This document shows, piece after piece, positions 15,706 through 23,828 of a DNA stretch of 27,025 bases. The DNA is taken from contig JBCDGJ010000061.1 in NCBI GenBank assembly GCA_038757945.1, forward strand, positions 1 to 27,025, in the 5' to 3' direction. The notes beneath the pieces are model-generated. The model saw only the letters and a program-made list of their open reading frames with translations, ran no database searches and was not told where the DNA came from. The stretch is from CALHVX01 sp038757945. Its GTDB lineage: Bacteria; Pseudomonadota; Gammaproteobacteria; Pseudomonadales; Azotimanducaceae. Within the stretch, counting starts at the first letter, position 1; each line of letters opens with the position of its first letter. The translations under genes were made by a program, and so were the position numbers.

Positions 15706-16854
15706 TCAGGCCTGGGCGCGCTCGAGGATGTGAATGCCGCAGGCGCTGCCAAGCCCGATCACGTGGGTCATGCCGATGCGGGCTCCTTCTACCTGGCGGC
15801 CGCCAGCCTCGCCGCGCAGGTGCGTCGAGACTTCATAGATGTTGGCGATCCCAGTTGCGCCGAGCGGGTGGCCTTTGCTGAGCAGCCCACCGGAGACGTT
15901 GACTGGAATCTTACCGCCGAGCGCCACGTCGCCGTCGTCGATCAGGCGGCCAGCTTCGCCGTCACCACAGAGCCCGAGGTTTTCGTAGTGCAGGATCTCG
16001 GCCGTGGCAAAGCAGTCGTGGAGTTCCACCAAGTCGATGTCTTCCGGTCCGAGGCCCGCCATTTCGTAGGCCTGCTTGGCCGCCAGGCGCGTGCAGCTGT
16101 TGACGTCCGGCATCACCAGATCGCGCTCCTGCCAGGGATCCGAGCTCATCACCGAGGCCCGGACCTTGATGGCGCGCCCGATGAGGCCGAGCTCGCGGGC
16201 CTTAGCCTCGGAGCAGATGACCGCGGCCGCGGATCCGTCGACGTTGACCGAGCACATCAGCTTGGTATTCGGATAAGAGATCATCTCGGCGTTCATGACT
16301 GTCTCGAGGGGCGTTTCGATCTGGTACATGGCCTTCGGATTGAGCGTGGAGTGGTGGTGGTTCTTGACCGACACTTTGGCGAACTGCTCGAAGGTGGTGC
16401 CGAACTTGCGGCTGTGCTCCATGCCCGCTTCCGCGAAGACCGCGGGCATGGTGCCGGAGCCCAGGAGACCTTCCTTCGGAATGCCCTTCGCGCCGCCGGA
16501 GCCGCCGAGCAGCCCCTTGCCCATCTGCTCAACGCCGACCGCAATTACGATGTCGTAGAGGCCAGCCTTCACCGATGCCCAGGCTTCGCGGAAGGCGGTT
16601 GCCCCCGTTGCGCAGGCGTTGGCTACGTTCACCACCGGAATACCGGTCTGGCCGATCTCCTGCAGGATCCGCTGTCCGACCATGCCGCTCGCCTGGCCAA
16701 GGTTGCCGCAGTACAGCGCCTGCATGTCCTGGATCTTCAGACCGCAATCATCGAGGGCCAGCAACGCCGCCTCGGCGCCGATCTGAGGGACCGTCTTGTC
16801 GGGAAAACGGCCGAACTTAATCATATCTACACCAACAACGACTGCGTCGGTCAT
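15706..16854 (-). CDS. SCP2-type thiolase (acetyl-CoA acetyltransferase / lipid-transfer-like)
   Basis: A 382-residue thiolase-superfamily protein. VNVANACATGATAF holds the nucleophile C81, VELHDCFATAEILHYENLGL is typical of the SCP2/lipid-transfer thiolase group, and GGLLSKGHPLGATG contains the catalytic His. The C-terminal GLGSACGIHIL differs from the CGGG loop of classical thiolases, as expected for this group. Members cleave or form C-C bonds in acyl-CoA chains, including branched or sterol side chains; some act as aldolases. ATG 16854 has GAGGAG upstream. The Zn-ribbon/OB-fold gene 43 bases before it is the usual partner. Confidence 0.88.
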   Translation of the reverse strand: MTDAVVVGVDMIKFGRFPDKTVPQIGAEAALLALDDCGLKIQDMQALYCGNLGQASGMVGQRILQEIGQTGIPVVNVANACATGATAFREAWASVKAGLYDIVIAVGVEQMGKGLLGGSGGAKGIPKEGLLGSGTMPAVFAEAGMEHSRKFGTTFEQFAKVSVKNHHHSTLNPKAMYQIETPLETVMNAEMISYPNTKLMCSVNVDGSAAAVICSEAKARELGLIGRAIKVRASVMSSDPWQERDLVMPDVNSCTRLAAKQAYEMAGLGPEDIDLVELHDCFATAEILHYENLGLCGDGEAGRLIDDGDVALGGKIPVNVSGGLLSKGHPLGATGIANIYEVSTHLRGEAGGRQVEGARIGMTHVIGLGSACGIHILERAQA

Positions 16855-16897
16855 GGGGATCTCCTCGCTTGCGCGTTCTGCGGTGGAATCAGGGAAG

Positions 16898-17314
16898 TCA
16901 GGTTCTGGGCTGAAAGAAGTAGGACAGGTAGGCGTTGCCTTCTTTATCTTTACGACCCAGGGCATCGTCGAAGACCACTTCGACGGGCATATCAAACTGG
17001 ATCTGCTCGGGATCAGGCTCAACGTTAATCAGGTTGCCCTTGATCGCCGTGCCGTCATCGAGATCAACGACCGCGCTGACGTAGGGCACATCGATGCCCG
17101 GAAAAGAGCGGTAGACGATGCTGAAGGAATACAGCTTGCCTGTTTTCGGCAGCTCCACCGGGCTCATCTGATCCCGTGCGCCGCACTTCGAGCAGGTACT
17201 GCGTTCGCCGAGAAACGTGGCGCCGCAGCTGCCGCACTTATAGCCCTCGAGATAGGGTTCGGCGTTTTCGGGGATCTTCAGATAGGGCACGACAGGTAGC
17301 GGCTGTGCGCTCAT
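16898..17314 (-). CDS. Zn-ribbon/OB-fold protein (DUF35 family)
   Basis: A 138-residue protein of the DUF35 type. An N-terminal helix is followed by a rubredoxin-like zinc ribbon (C27, C30, C41, C44) and then an OB-fold (about 60-130) with GKLYSFSIVYRSFPGIDVPYVSAVVDLDDG and IKGNLI. Such proteins are acyl-CoA-binding partners of SCP2-type thiolases and aldolases, as in the ChsH2-Ltp2 pair of steroid side-chain degradation and archaeal HMG-CoA synthase complexes. The arrangement here, directly before the thiolase on the same strand, supports a complex. ATG 17314 has GAGG seven bases upstream. It is divergent from the CBS-domain gene. Confidence 0.87.
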   Translation of the reverse strand: MSAQPLPVVPYLKIPENAEPYLEGYKCGSCGATFLGERSTCSKCGARDQMSPVELPKTGKLYSFSIVYRSFPGIDVPYVSAVVDLDDGTAIKGNLINVEPDPEQIQFDMPVEVVFDDALGRKDKEGNAYLSYFFQPRT

Positions 17315-17446
17315 AGGGCGTCCTCATACTCCATGGGCAATAACCCCCCAGCATACACGCTTCCAGCGACGGTCGATAAGACTGGCCGCCGGGGCCTGTC
17401 GGTGCTCAACTGGCGAGCCGGATTGGAGCTATAGGGAGAGCTGCTG

Positions 17447-17866
17447 ATGCCCATGCGCTCAGTCAAGGCTGCGGACTATATGTCGCGCAAACTGATCACA
17501 TTCAGCCCCGATACCAACGTAGTGGAGGCCATGAGAACGCTGCTTACGCACAAGATCTCTGGTGCTCCGGTCGTCGACGAAGAAGGTGTCCTGGTTGGCG
17601 TTTTGTCCGAAGTTGATCTCATGAAGGTCATCGTTCAGGACAGCTACTACGGCGAGTCCGTAGGCATTGTGGCCGATTACATGCACAGTCCGGTGGAGTC
17701 GGTCAGCCATGACCTCGACATCTACGATCTGGCCGAACGCTTTCTGAAGACCGGGCGCCGGCGCTACCCGGTGGTGCGTGACGGTAAGCTGGTCGGGCAG
17801 ATCAGCCGGCGCGACGTGCTGCGCGCGGCAGAAGCCCTGATCGGCTCTCATGAGGCCATTGCCTGA
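17447..17866 (+). CDS. Two-CBS-domain protein
   Basis: A 139-residue protein made almost entirely of a CBS pair (Bateman module). The first domain runs from about 9 to 65 (AADYMSRKLITFSPDTNVVEAMRTLLTHKISGAPVVDEEGVLVGVLSEVDL) and the second from about 76 to 132 (VADYMHSPVESVSHD...RRRYPVVRDGKLVGQISRRDVLRA). It probably binds adenine nucleotides and acts as a small sensor; no effector domain is attached. ATG 17447 has GGGAGAG six bases upstream; ATG 17453 is the alternative. It appears to be a single-gene unit. Confidence 0.87.
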   Translation: MPMRSVKAADYMSRKLITFSPDTNVVEAMRTLLTHKISGAPVVDEEGVLVGVLSEVDLMKVIVQDSYYGESVGIVADYMHSPVESVSHDLDIYDLAERFLKTGRRRYPVVRDGKLVGQISRRDVLRAAEALIGSHEAIA

Positions 17867-17974
17867 GCCCTGTCCGTTCACCTCTGGCGGTGCGCCTGCG
17901 GTGTTCCCATAAGAGAGCGGCGGCCTGCCGACGTAGCAGCCGCGGCGCGCACGGGTTGAGTGCCAGGTGTGGTC

Positions 17975-19435
17975 CTAAGGCGCTAGCTTGGCGCGCAGCA
18001 CCTCGTTGACGGTTGCTGGATTGGCCTTGCCCTGAGTAGCCTTCATCACCTGCCCGACAAAAAATCCGAAAACCTTTTCCTTGCCATTGCGGAACTGCTC
18101 CACCTGCTTCGGGTTGGCCGCAATGATTTCATCGACGATCGTCTCGATCGCGCCGCTGTCGCTGAGCTGGGTCAGGCCTTCGGCTTCGATGACCGCGTCA
18201 ACGGTCAGTGGTTGCTCCGCACTCCACAGCTTCTCGAACACGGTCTTGGCAATCTTGCCGCTGATGGTGCCGTCGGTAATCCTTACCACAAGCTCGCCGA
18301 GCGCTTCCGGCGCAACCTTGCTGCTGCCGATCTCGAGCTCCTCCCGGTTCAGGGCTGCGGCCAGCTCCCCGAGCATCCAGTTGGCGGTGAGCTTGCCGTC
18401 GCCGGCAACCGCTGCGGCAGCCTCGAAGTACCGGGCGGTGTCCGGATCCGCGACCAGCAGCTCTGCGTCGTAGGCGGTCAGCCCAAGCGTTTCGATGTAG
18501 CGCTGCTTGCGGGCCTCCGGCAGCTCGGGCATCGCATCCCGGATCGCGTTCAGCTCGGCATCGCTGACGATCAGCGGCAGCAGGTCCGGATCCGGAAAGT
18601 AGCGATAGTCGTCGGAGTCTTCCTTGGTCCTCATGCTGCGCGTCTCGTCGGCGTCGGGATCGTACAGGCGGGTCTCCTGAACGATGGTGCCGCCGCTTTC
18701 GAGCACGCCGATCTGCCGTTCGATTTCGTAGCTGATTGCCTGCTCGACGAAGCGGAAGGAGTTGATGTTCTTGGTTTCCGTCCGCTGCCCGAGCTCGTTG
18801 CTGCCCCGCTTTCGGATCGATACGTTGGCATCGCAGCGCATGCTGCCCTGGGCCAGGTTGCCATCGCAGATCTCCAGATAGCGGACCAAGCTCTGCAGCT
18901 TGCGGAAGTACGCTGCCGCTTCTTCCGGGCTACCGAGCTCCGGTTCCGAAACGACTTCCAGCAGCGGTGTGCCCGCCCGGTTCAGATCGATCGCGGTCTT
19001 GCCGGGGACGAGGTCGTGAATGGACTTGCCGGCGTCTTCTTCCAGATGGGCGCGCGTGATGCCAACGGACTTCTCTTCGCCGTCCGCAAGCGTGAGCGTG
19101 AGCGAGCCACGCCCGACGATGGGCTGCTCGAACTGGCTGATCTGATAGCCCTTCGGCAGATCGGGGTAAAAGTAGTTCTTGCGGTCGAAGATCGAATGCT
19201 GGTTAACCTCGGCACCGATGGCGAGGCCGAAGCGCACGGCTTTGTGCACGGCGGCTCGATTAATGACCGGCAGCACGCCCGGCAGCCCCAGATCCACCGC
19301 GCAGGCCTGGGAGTTGGGCGCGGCTCCGAACGCGGTGCCGGCCCCGGAGAACATTTTGCTGCTCGTCGACAGCTGCACGTGCACCTCGAGGCCGATGACC
19401 GGCTCCCACTCGCCCCAGCGCCCCGCGTTGCTCAT
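17975..19435 (-). CDS. gatB: Asp-tRNA(Asn)/Glu-tRNA(Gln) amidotransferase subunit B
   Basis: A 486-residue GatB. WEPVIGLEVHVQLSTSSKMF opens the catalytic cradle, FDRKNYFYPDLPKGYQISQFEQPI and LEEDAGKSIHD follow, CDGNLAQGSMRCDANVSIR is the best-conserved signature, and the C-terminal YqeY-like tail domain ends in a TVNEVLRAKL helix. It activates the misacylated tRNA carboxyl group as a phosphate ester and receives ammonia from GatA. The start ATG overlaps the gatA stop as ATGA. About 108 bases separate its end from the CBS-domain gene, with a weak GCGGC/GCCGC pair near 17917-17943. Confidence 0.96.
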   Translation of the reverse strand: MSNAGRWGEWEPVIGLEVHVQLSTSSKMFSGAGTAFGAAPNSQACAVDLGLPGVLPVINRAAVHKAVRFGLAIGAEVNQHSIFDRKNYFYPDLPKGYQISQFEQPIVGRGSLTLTLADGEEKSVGITRAHLEEDAGKSIHDLVPGKTAIDLNRAGTPLLEVVSEPELGSPEEAAAYFRKLQSLVRYLEICDGNLAQGSMRCDANVSIRKRGSNELGQRTETKNINSFRFVEQAISYEIERQIGVLESGGTIVQETRLYDPDADETRSMRTKEDSDDYRYFPDPDLLPLIVSDAELNAIRDAMPELPEARKQRYIETLGLTAYDAELLVADPDTARYFEAAAAVAGDGKLTANWMLGELAAALNREELEIGSSKVAPEALGELVVRITDGTISGKIAKTVFEKLWSAEQPLTVDAVIEAEGLTQLSDSGAIETIVDEIIAANPKQVEQFRNGKEKVFGFFVGQVMKATQGKANPATVNEVLRAKLAP

Positions 19436-20913
19436 GCTGGTAGTGCCTTCTGCTTCGGAGTCGCCCGGTGCCAGTCCGATGCCTGCTGCACCTGGTGAGC
19501 CAGCTTCAGCAGGCGTTCCTCGGCCCGATGGGGGCCGATGAGCTGGGCGCCGAATGGTAAACCCTGCTCATGGCCGCACGGAATGGAGAGTGCCGGCAGC
19601 CCGGCGAGGCTGGCGGGCACGGTAAAGACGTCCTGCTGATACATGGTCACCGGGTTGGACACGGCTCCGCGCTCGAAGGCCGGGCTCGGCGTGGTTGGGG
19701 TCAACAGCAGATCGACGCTCTCGAAGGCGCTTGCGAAGTCTTCGCTGATGAGCCGGCGCAGCCGCTGTGCCTTCAGGTAATAGGCATCGAAGTAGCCTAC
19801 GGAGAGCGCGTAAGTGCCGGTGAGTATCCGTCGCTTCACTTCGGCCCCGAAGCCTTCGGAGCGCGATCGCCGATACAGGGTTTCGAGATCGTCTGCCGTT
19901 TCGGTGCGATGGCCGAAGCGCACGCCGTCGTAGCGCGACAGGTTGGTTGATGCTTCGGCGCCGGCGATGACGTAATACGCCGGAATCGCCACACCGGTGT
20001 TTGGCAGGCTGACGTCCAGCAGGCGGTGCCCGCGCGCTTCGATGACCCCACGGATCGCGTCCAGCGCCCGGGCGCCTGCAGAGTTGCCGTCAAAGTATTC
20101 CTGCGGCAGGCCGATCGTGAGTTTCTCGTCGCTTGCCAGCAGGCCGTCGATCGCCTCGAGCGGGGCTGCGGCCACGGCGTCGAGCCAGGGGTCGGTGTCG
20201 GTGAGGCTGGTCGAGTCACGGGGGTCATGCCCTTGCATCACGGCGAGCAGCAGCGCCAGATCGGCCGCATCCCGTGCCATCACGCCGCCCTGGTCGAGGC
20301 TCGAGGCGAAGGCCACCATCCCCCACCGTGAGACCCGGCCGTAGGTTGGCTTGATGCCGCTGACGCCGCAGAACGCGGCCGGTTGCCGGATACTGCCGCC
20401 GGTGTCTGTGCCGGTACTGCCCGCGCACAGCCCTGCGGCGACGGCAGCCGCCGAACCGCCGGAGGAACCTCCCGGCACCCGGGCCGGGTCCCAGGGATTG
20501 CCCACCGGGCCGAAGAAGCTGTTTTCATTTGACGAGCCCATGGCGAACTCGTCCATGTTGAGCTTGCCCTGCAGCAGCGTGCCGGCGTCAAGAAACCGCT
20601 CGATCGCCGTTGCGGAGTAGGGCGCGATGAATTCGCTCAGCATGCGCGAGCCACAGGTGGTGCGCAGCCCCTCGGTCATGAAGATGTCTTTGTGCGACAG
20701 CGGTATGCCGAGCAGCTTGCCGTGAGCGCCGGCCGCGCGCTGCGCGTCAGCCGCTGCCGCCTGCTGCTCGAGCTGTTCGTTATGGCTGATGAAGACGTTC
20801 AGCCCTTCGAATGCGCGCGCCCGTTCCCGGAGCGAAGCACAGAGCTCGACGCTCGACAGCTCGCCGGCAGCGAGCGCGCGGGCCTGCTCCCGCACCGTAG
20901 CAAAAGGCTGCAT
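19432..20913 (-). CDS. gatA: Asp-tRNA(Asn)/Glu-tRNA(Gln) amidotransferase subunit A
   Basis: A 493-residue amidase-signature protein. The Ser-cisSer-Lys triad is visible as K75 (GIPLSHKD), S150 in PGGSSGGSAAAVAAG, and S174 in GTDTGGSIRQPAAF. The FGAQLIG segment near the C-terminus is standard for GatA. It hydrolyses glutamine and channels ammonia to GatB. ATG 20913 is two bases past the gatC stop; upstream open sequence is out-of-frame gatC. No strong ribosome binding site is visible, consistent with coupling to gatC translation. Confidence 0.96.
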   Translation of the reverse strand: MQPFATVREQARALAAGELSSVELCASLRERARAFEGLNVFISHNEQLEQQAAAADAQRAAGAHGKLLGIPLSHKDIFMTEGLRTTCGSRMLSEFIAPYSATAIERFLDAGTLLQGKLNMDEFAMGSSNENSFFGPVGNPWDPARVPGGSSGGSAAAVAAGLCAGSTGTDTGGSIRQPAAFCGVSGIKPTYGRVSRWGMVAFASSLDQGGVMARDAADLALLLAVMQGHDPRDSTSLTDTDPWLDAVAAAPLEAIDGLLASDEKLTIGLPQEYFDGNSAGARALDAIRGVIEARGHRLLDVSLPNTGVAIPAYYVIAGAEASTNLSRYDGVRFGHRTETADDLETLYRRSRSEGFGAEVKRRILTGTYALSVGYFDAYYLKAQRLRRLISEDFASAFESVDLLLTPTTPSPAFERGAVSNPVTMYQQDVFTVPASLAGLPALSIPCGHEQGLPFGAQLIGPHRAEERLLKLAHQVQQASDWHRATPKQKALPA

Positions 20914-20915
20914 GG

Positions 20916-21200
20916 CTATTCGACGACCCTCGGGACCAGAAACAGCTGTGCCGCGGTGTCCGGCGCGTTGTGCTGGAACTGCTCGGGATCGACCTGCTCG
21001 GTAACCACATCCTCGCGCAGCCGCGCGGGAAACTCGATGGGGTGCGAGAGCGGTTCCACGCCTTCCGTATTGACGTCCTGCATGGCGTCTACCATCAGGA
21101 CGATGTTCTCGAGGTCCGAGCGCGCAGCGGTCAGCTCCTCCTTGGGCAGGTCGAGCTTTGCGAGCGCGCACAGGTGGTCGATGTCGATGCCGTCTGTCAT
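20916..21200 (-). CDS. gatC: Asp-tRNA(Asn)/Glu-tRNA(Gln) amidotransferase subunit C
   Basis: A 94-residue GatC. IDHLCALAKLDLPKEELTAARSDLENIVLMVDAMQDVNTEGVEPLSHP is the family core, followed by LREDVV and a C-terminal FLVPRVVE, where the family usually has F-x-VP-(K/R)-VI/V. It stabilises the GatA-GatB contact. It is the first gene of the gatCAB operon. The ATG at 21200 lacks a clear ribosome binding site, and a TAAACT hexamer ends only about eight bases before the ATG on the minus strand, which might hint at a very short leader. Confidence 0.93.
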   Translation of the reverse strand: MTDGIDIDHLCALAKLDLPKEELTAARSDLENIVLMVDAMQDVNTEGVEPLSHPIEFPARLREDVVTEQVDPEQFQHNAPDTAAQLFLVPRVVE

Positions 21201-21433
21201 GCGTCGAGTTTACGTTGTGAAGCCGTTCAAGGCGAAGCTGTTCGCGGTCCGCGCACCCGTCGGGCCCAGCGCAGCGGCGGTGCCCGGCGAACGGCGAGCT
21301 GAATTGCCCAAGTGTGAACGGGTTGCTACAGTCGCGCCGCCTGTGGGACTACACTCGTAAGGGCTAGCGTTCCGGCGTGGTCTATCTGGAAGAAAAGATC
21401 CCGGGACACACCTCAGCTTGAGACGGACACTCA

Positions 21434-22474
21434 ATGTTCAAGTACTTCCGCGGCCTGTTTTCCCGGGATCTCTCGATTGATCTCGGTACCGCCAATACGC
21501 TCATCTACGTTCGCGATCAGGGCATCGTGCTTGACGAACCGTCGGTGGTTGCCATCCGTACCCAGGGCAACCAGAAGAGCGTTGCCGCCGTTGGTCTCGA
21601 CGCGAAGCGGATGCTCGGGCGAACTCCCGGCAACATTACCGCCATCCGGCCGTTGAAGGACGGCGTCATCGCCGACTTTCGGGTGACCGAGAAGATGCTC
21701 AAGTACTTCATCGCCAAGGTGCATGAGAACGCGTTCATCCGCCCGAGCCCGCGAGTGCTGGTCTGCGTACCCTGTCAGTCGACGGAGGTCGAGCAGCGCG
21801 CCATCCGCGAGAGTGCGCTGTCTGCCGGAGCGCGCGACGTCCACCTGATCGAAGAGCCCATGGCGGCGGCCATCGGTGCGGTCCTGCCGGTCGAGGAAGC
21901 ACGCGGGACCATGGTGGTTGATATCGGTGGCGGGACCACCGAAATCGCAATCATCTCGCTGAACGGTGTGGTCTACTCGGATACCGTGCGGGTTGGCGGA
22001 GATCGGTTCGACGAGGCTATCGTCGCCTATGTGCGCCGAACGCAGGGCAGCCTCATCGGCGAGACCACCGCCGAGAAGATCAAGAAAGAAATCGGCGCCG
22101 CCTACCCGCAGAAAGACATGCTCGAGATCGACGTTCGCGGGCGGAATCTGGCCGAGGGCGTGCCGCGCAGCTTCACCCTGAACAGCAACGAGATCCTCGA
22201 AGCGCTGCAGGAGCCGCTATCCATGATCGTATCGGCGGTCAAGAGTGCTCTGGAGCAGTGCCCGCCGGAGCTGGCGTCGGACATTGCGGAAACCGGCATG
22301 GTGCTGACCGGCGGTGGTGCGCTGCTCCGTGATCTGGACATTCTGCTCGCCGAAGAAACCGGCCTGCCGGTCATTGTCGCTGACGACCCGCTGACCTGTG
22401 TTGCCCGAGGTGGCGGGAAAGCGCTCGAACTGATGGATACTCCGGGCAATGCGGGTCTGTTTCACACCGAATAA
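21434..22474 (+). CDS. mreB: Rod shape-determining protein MreB
   Basis: A 346-residue bacterial actin, the normal length. The N-terminal MFKYFRGLFSRD is the amphipathic membrane-binding helix; phosphate loops are SIDLGTANTLIYV (14-26) and VVDIGGGTTEIAII (161-174), and the adenosine motif GMVLTGGGALLRDLD lies near the C-terminus. It polymerises under the inner membrane and directs side-wall peptidoglycan synthesis with MreC and MreD. It is divergent from gatC, with 233 bases between. A TTGCTA at 21323 and TACACT at 21350 resemble promoter boxes but lie 21 bases apart, too wide for a normal sigma-70 site. Confidence 0.97.
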   Translation: MFKYFRGLFSRDLSIDLGTANTLIYVRDQGIVLDEPSVVAIRTQGNQKSVAAVGLDAKRMLGRTPGNITAIRPLKDGVIADFRVTEKMLKYFIAKVHENAFIRPSPRVLVCVPCQSTEVEQRAIRESALSAGARDVHLIEEPMAAAIGAVLPVEEARGTMVVDIGGGTTEIAIISLNGVVYSDTVRVGGDRFDEAIVAYVRRTQGSLIGETTAEKIKKEIGAAYPQKDMLEIDVRGRNLAEGVPRSFTLNSNEILEALQEPLSMIVSAVKSALEQCPPELASDIAETGMVLTGGGALLRDLDILLAEETGLPVIVADDPLTCVARGGGKALELMDTPGNAGLFHTE

Positions 22475-22478
22475 GGCG

Positions 22479-22496
22479 GGCGCCTGCGGAGGCGCC
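22479..22496 (+). promoter_or_regulatory. Hairpin holding part of the mreC ribosome binding site
   Basis: GGCGCC at 22479-22484 and GGCGCC at 22491-22496 form a 6-base all-GC stem with a 6-base loop. The ribosome binding site GGAGG (22488-22492) spans the loop and the start of the right arm, and the proposed mreC start ATT is at 22498. The stem begins four bases after the mreB stop. When folded it would hide two bases of the binding site and sit beside the start codon, so it could lower mreC translation or couple it to ribosomes finishing mreB. Pairing is seen directly; control is inferred. Confidence 0.5.
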
Positions 22497-22497
22497 G

Positions 22498-23337
22498 ATT
22501 AAACCGCTGTTCGCCGAGCAATCCGGTGCCGGCTGGCTGCTGCTGGCCCTGACGGTGCTGTCCACCCTGCTGATCCTCACCGAACTCAACACCCGGCTGC
22601 TCGAAAGCCCCCGAGCCCAGCTCAATGCGCTCGTCAGCCCGTTGCGTGTTGTCGCCGAAGCCCCCTACCTGGTTGGCAGCCAGCTTGATGACGTCTTTGC
22701 GAGCCACGCCGAGCTGCGCCGTCGCAACGCGCTGCTCGAGATGGAGCGGCTCAAGCTGGCGCAGATCTCCCAGCAGTTCGCCACCCTCAGGGCTGAGAAC
22801 GCGGAGCTCCGGGAGCTGCTCGGCAGCCGGCGCCGGGTTGCCCACGACGTCCTGGTGGCCGAGGTGATCGGGGTGAATCCAACGCCGACGCGCCAGCAGG
22901 TGGTCATCGACAAGGGCAGCGCGCAGGACGTACAGGTCGGCCATGCGGTGATTGATGCCGAAGGTCTGGTTGGGCAGGTCGTTGCCGTCGACCAGCTGAC
23001 CGCTGAGGTCCTGCTGGTGTCGGATTCTCAGCACGCGGTGCCCGTCGTCAGCAACCGGACCGGCGTGCGTGGCATCGCCAGCGGCTCCGGCGAACCCGGC
23101 CGGCTCGATCTCGAGGGTGTTGCAGTCACTGCCGACATTCGCCAGGGCGACCTGCTGGTGAGCTCCGGCCTCGGCCAGCGGTTCCCGGCGGGGTATCCGG
23201 TGGGCCTGGTGGCATCGGTGCAGATTGACCCGACAGCGGCGCTGGCACGGATTGCCGTGCAGCCGGCTGCTGCGCTCGATCGCATCCGCCATGTGCTCGT
23301 CGTGCTGCCACCGCAGGCAACGGAGGCACAGCCGTGA
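22498..23337 (+). CDS. mreC: Rod shape-determining protein MreC, probable ATT start
   Basis: From ATT 22498 the product is 279 residues: MKPLFAEQSG, a membrane helix (about 12-30), a coiled coil (about 66-108, ending ENAELRELLGS), then the beta-rich periplasmic domain with VIGVNPTPTRQQVVIDKGS, GHAVIDAEGLVGQV and QGDLLVSSGLGQRFPAGYPVG. MreC links MreB to the periplasmic elongation machinery. No ATG, GTG or TTG precedes the membrane helix in this frame. The first ordinary start, GTG 22555, would remove 19 residues and cut the helix in half, and it has no ribosome binding site. ATT 22498 has GGAGG five bases upstream and gives the KP-(L/I)-F start known from other gammaproteobacterial MreC proteins. 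Confidence 0.9.
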   Translation: MKPLFAEQSGAGWLLLALTVLSTLLILTELNTRLLESPRAQLNALVSPLRVVAEAPYLVGSQLDDVFASHAELRRRNALLEMERLKLAQISQQFATLRAENAELRELLGSRRRVAHDVLVAEVIGVNPTPTRQQVVIDKGSAQDVQVGHAVIDAEGLVGQVVAVDQLTAEVLLVSDSQHAVPVVSNRTGVRGIASGSGEPGRLDLEGVAVTADIRQGDLLVSSGLGQRFPAGYPVGLVASVQIDPTAALARIAVQPAAALDRIRHVLVVLPPQATEAQP

Positions 23338-23828
23338 ATCCCGGCAACGGCGGTTGGCTCATTTTCCTGACCCTGGTGCTGGCGGTCCTGCTGGCCATCG
23401 CCCATCTGCCGCACTGGTTACCCGGCTGGACCGGCTGGCTGCGCCCGGCGTGGGTCGTTTCGGTGCTGTTCTTCTGGACCATCCACGCGCCGCATCGGCT
23501 CGGCCTGATCGCGCTATGGCTGTTCGGGCTGCTGCTCGACGTGCTGCTGTCCGAGCCGCTCGGCCTGAACGGGGTGATGCTGGCGCTGGTCGCGTTCATC
23601 GGCTGGCAGCTTTACGAGCGGCTGCGGATGTACTCGCTGGTACAGCACGCGTTAATGCTGTTTGTGCTGGTCGTGATTGCCGAACTGTGGCGGGCACTGG
23701 TGCTGCACTGGACGCTCGGCGTTCCGCTCTCGGCGGGGCTCCTGGTGACGCCCTTCATCAGCGCCCTTTGCTGGCCGCTGGTGTATGGTGCGTTGGCACG
23801 GGTGACCAGAACCATCGCTGTTGACTGA
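23334..23828 (+). CDS. mreD: Rod shape-determining protein MreD
   Basis: A 164-residue inner-membrane protein with about five hydrophobic segments (roughly 8-27, 38-50, 54-72, 78-90 and 101-120, with another near 130-150). GLLLDVLLSEPLGLNGVMLALVAF is the recognisable MreD core, in which D-xx-x-xxPLG is conserved. It works with MreC in the elongation complex. The start is GTG 23334, overlapping the mreC stop as GTGA, with GGAGG eight bases upstream. Confidence 0.92.
   Translation: MNPGNGGWLIFLTLVLAVLLAIAHLPHWLPGWTGWLRPAWVVSVLFFWTIHAPHRLGLIALWLFGLLLDVLLSEPLGLNGVMLALVAFIGWQLYERLRMYSLVQHALMLFVLVVIAELWRALVLHWTLGVPLSAGLLVTPFISALCWPLVYGALARVTRTIAVD

Noticed and set aside
15529..17028. A 499-codon plus-strand open frame across the thiolase and the start of the phosphoesterase.
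   Set aside because: It is antisense to two clear enzymes with ribosome binding sites and catalytic motifs, and shows no domain of its own.
18212..19498. A 428-codon plus-strand open frame across gatB.
   Set aside because: Shadow of a conserved housekeeping gene on the opposite strand; no motif.
21323..21355. Sigma-70 promoter for mreB made of TTGCTA and TACACT.
   Set aside because: The spacing is 21 bases, well outside the usual 16-18; kept only as a remark in the mreB entry.
22479..22500. Rho-independent terminator between mreB and mreC.
   Set aside because: The hairpin is GC-rich but is followed by GATTAAACC rather than a T-run, and the genes are normally co-transcribed.
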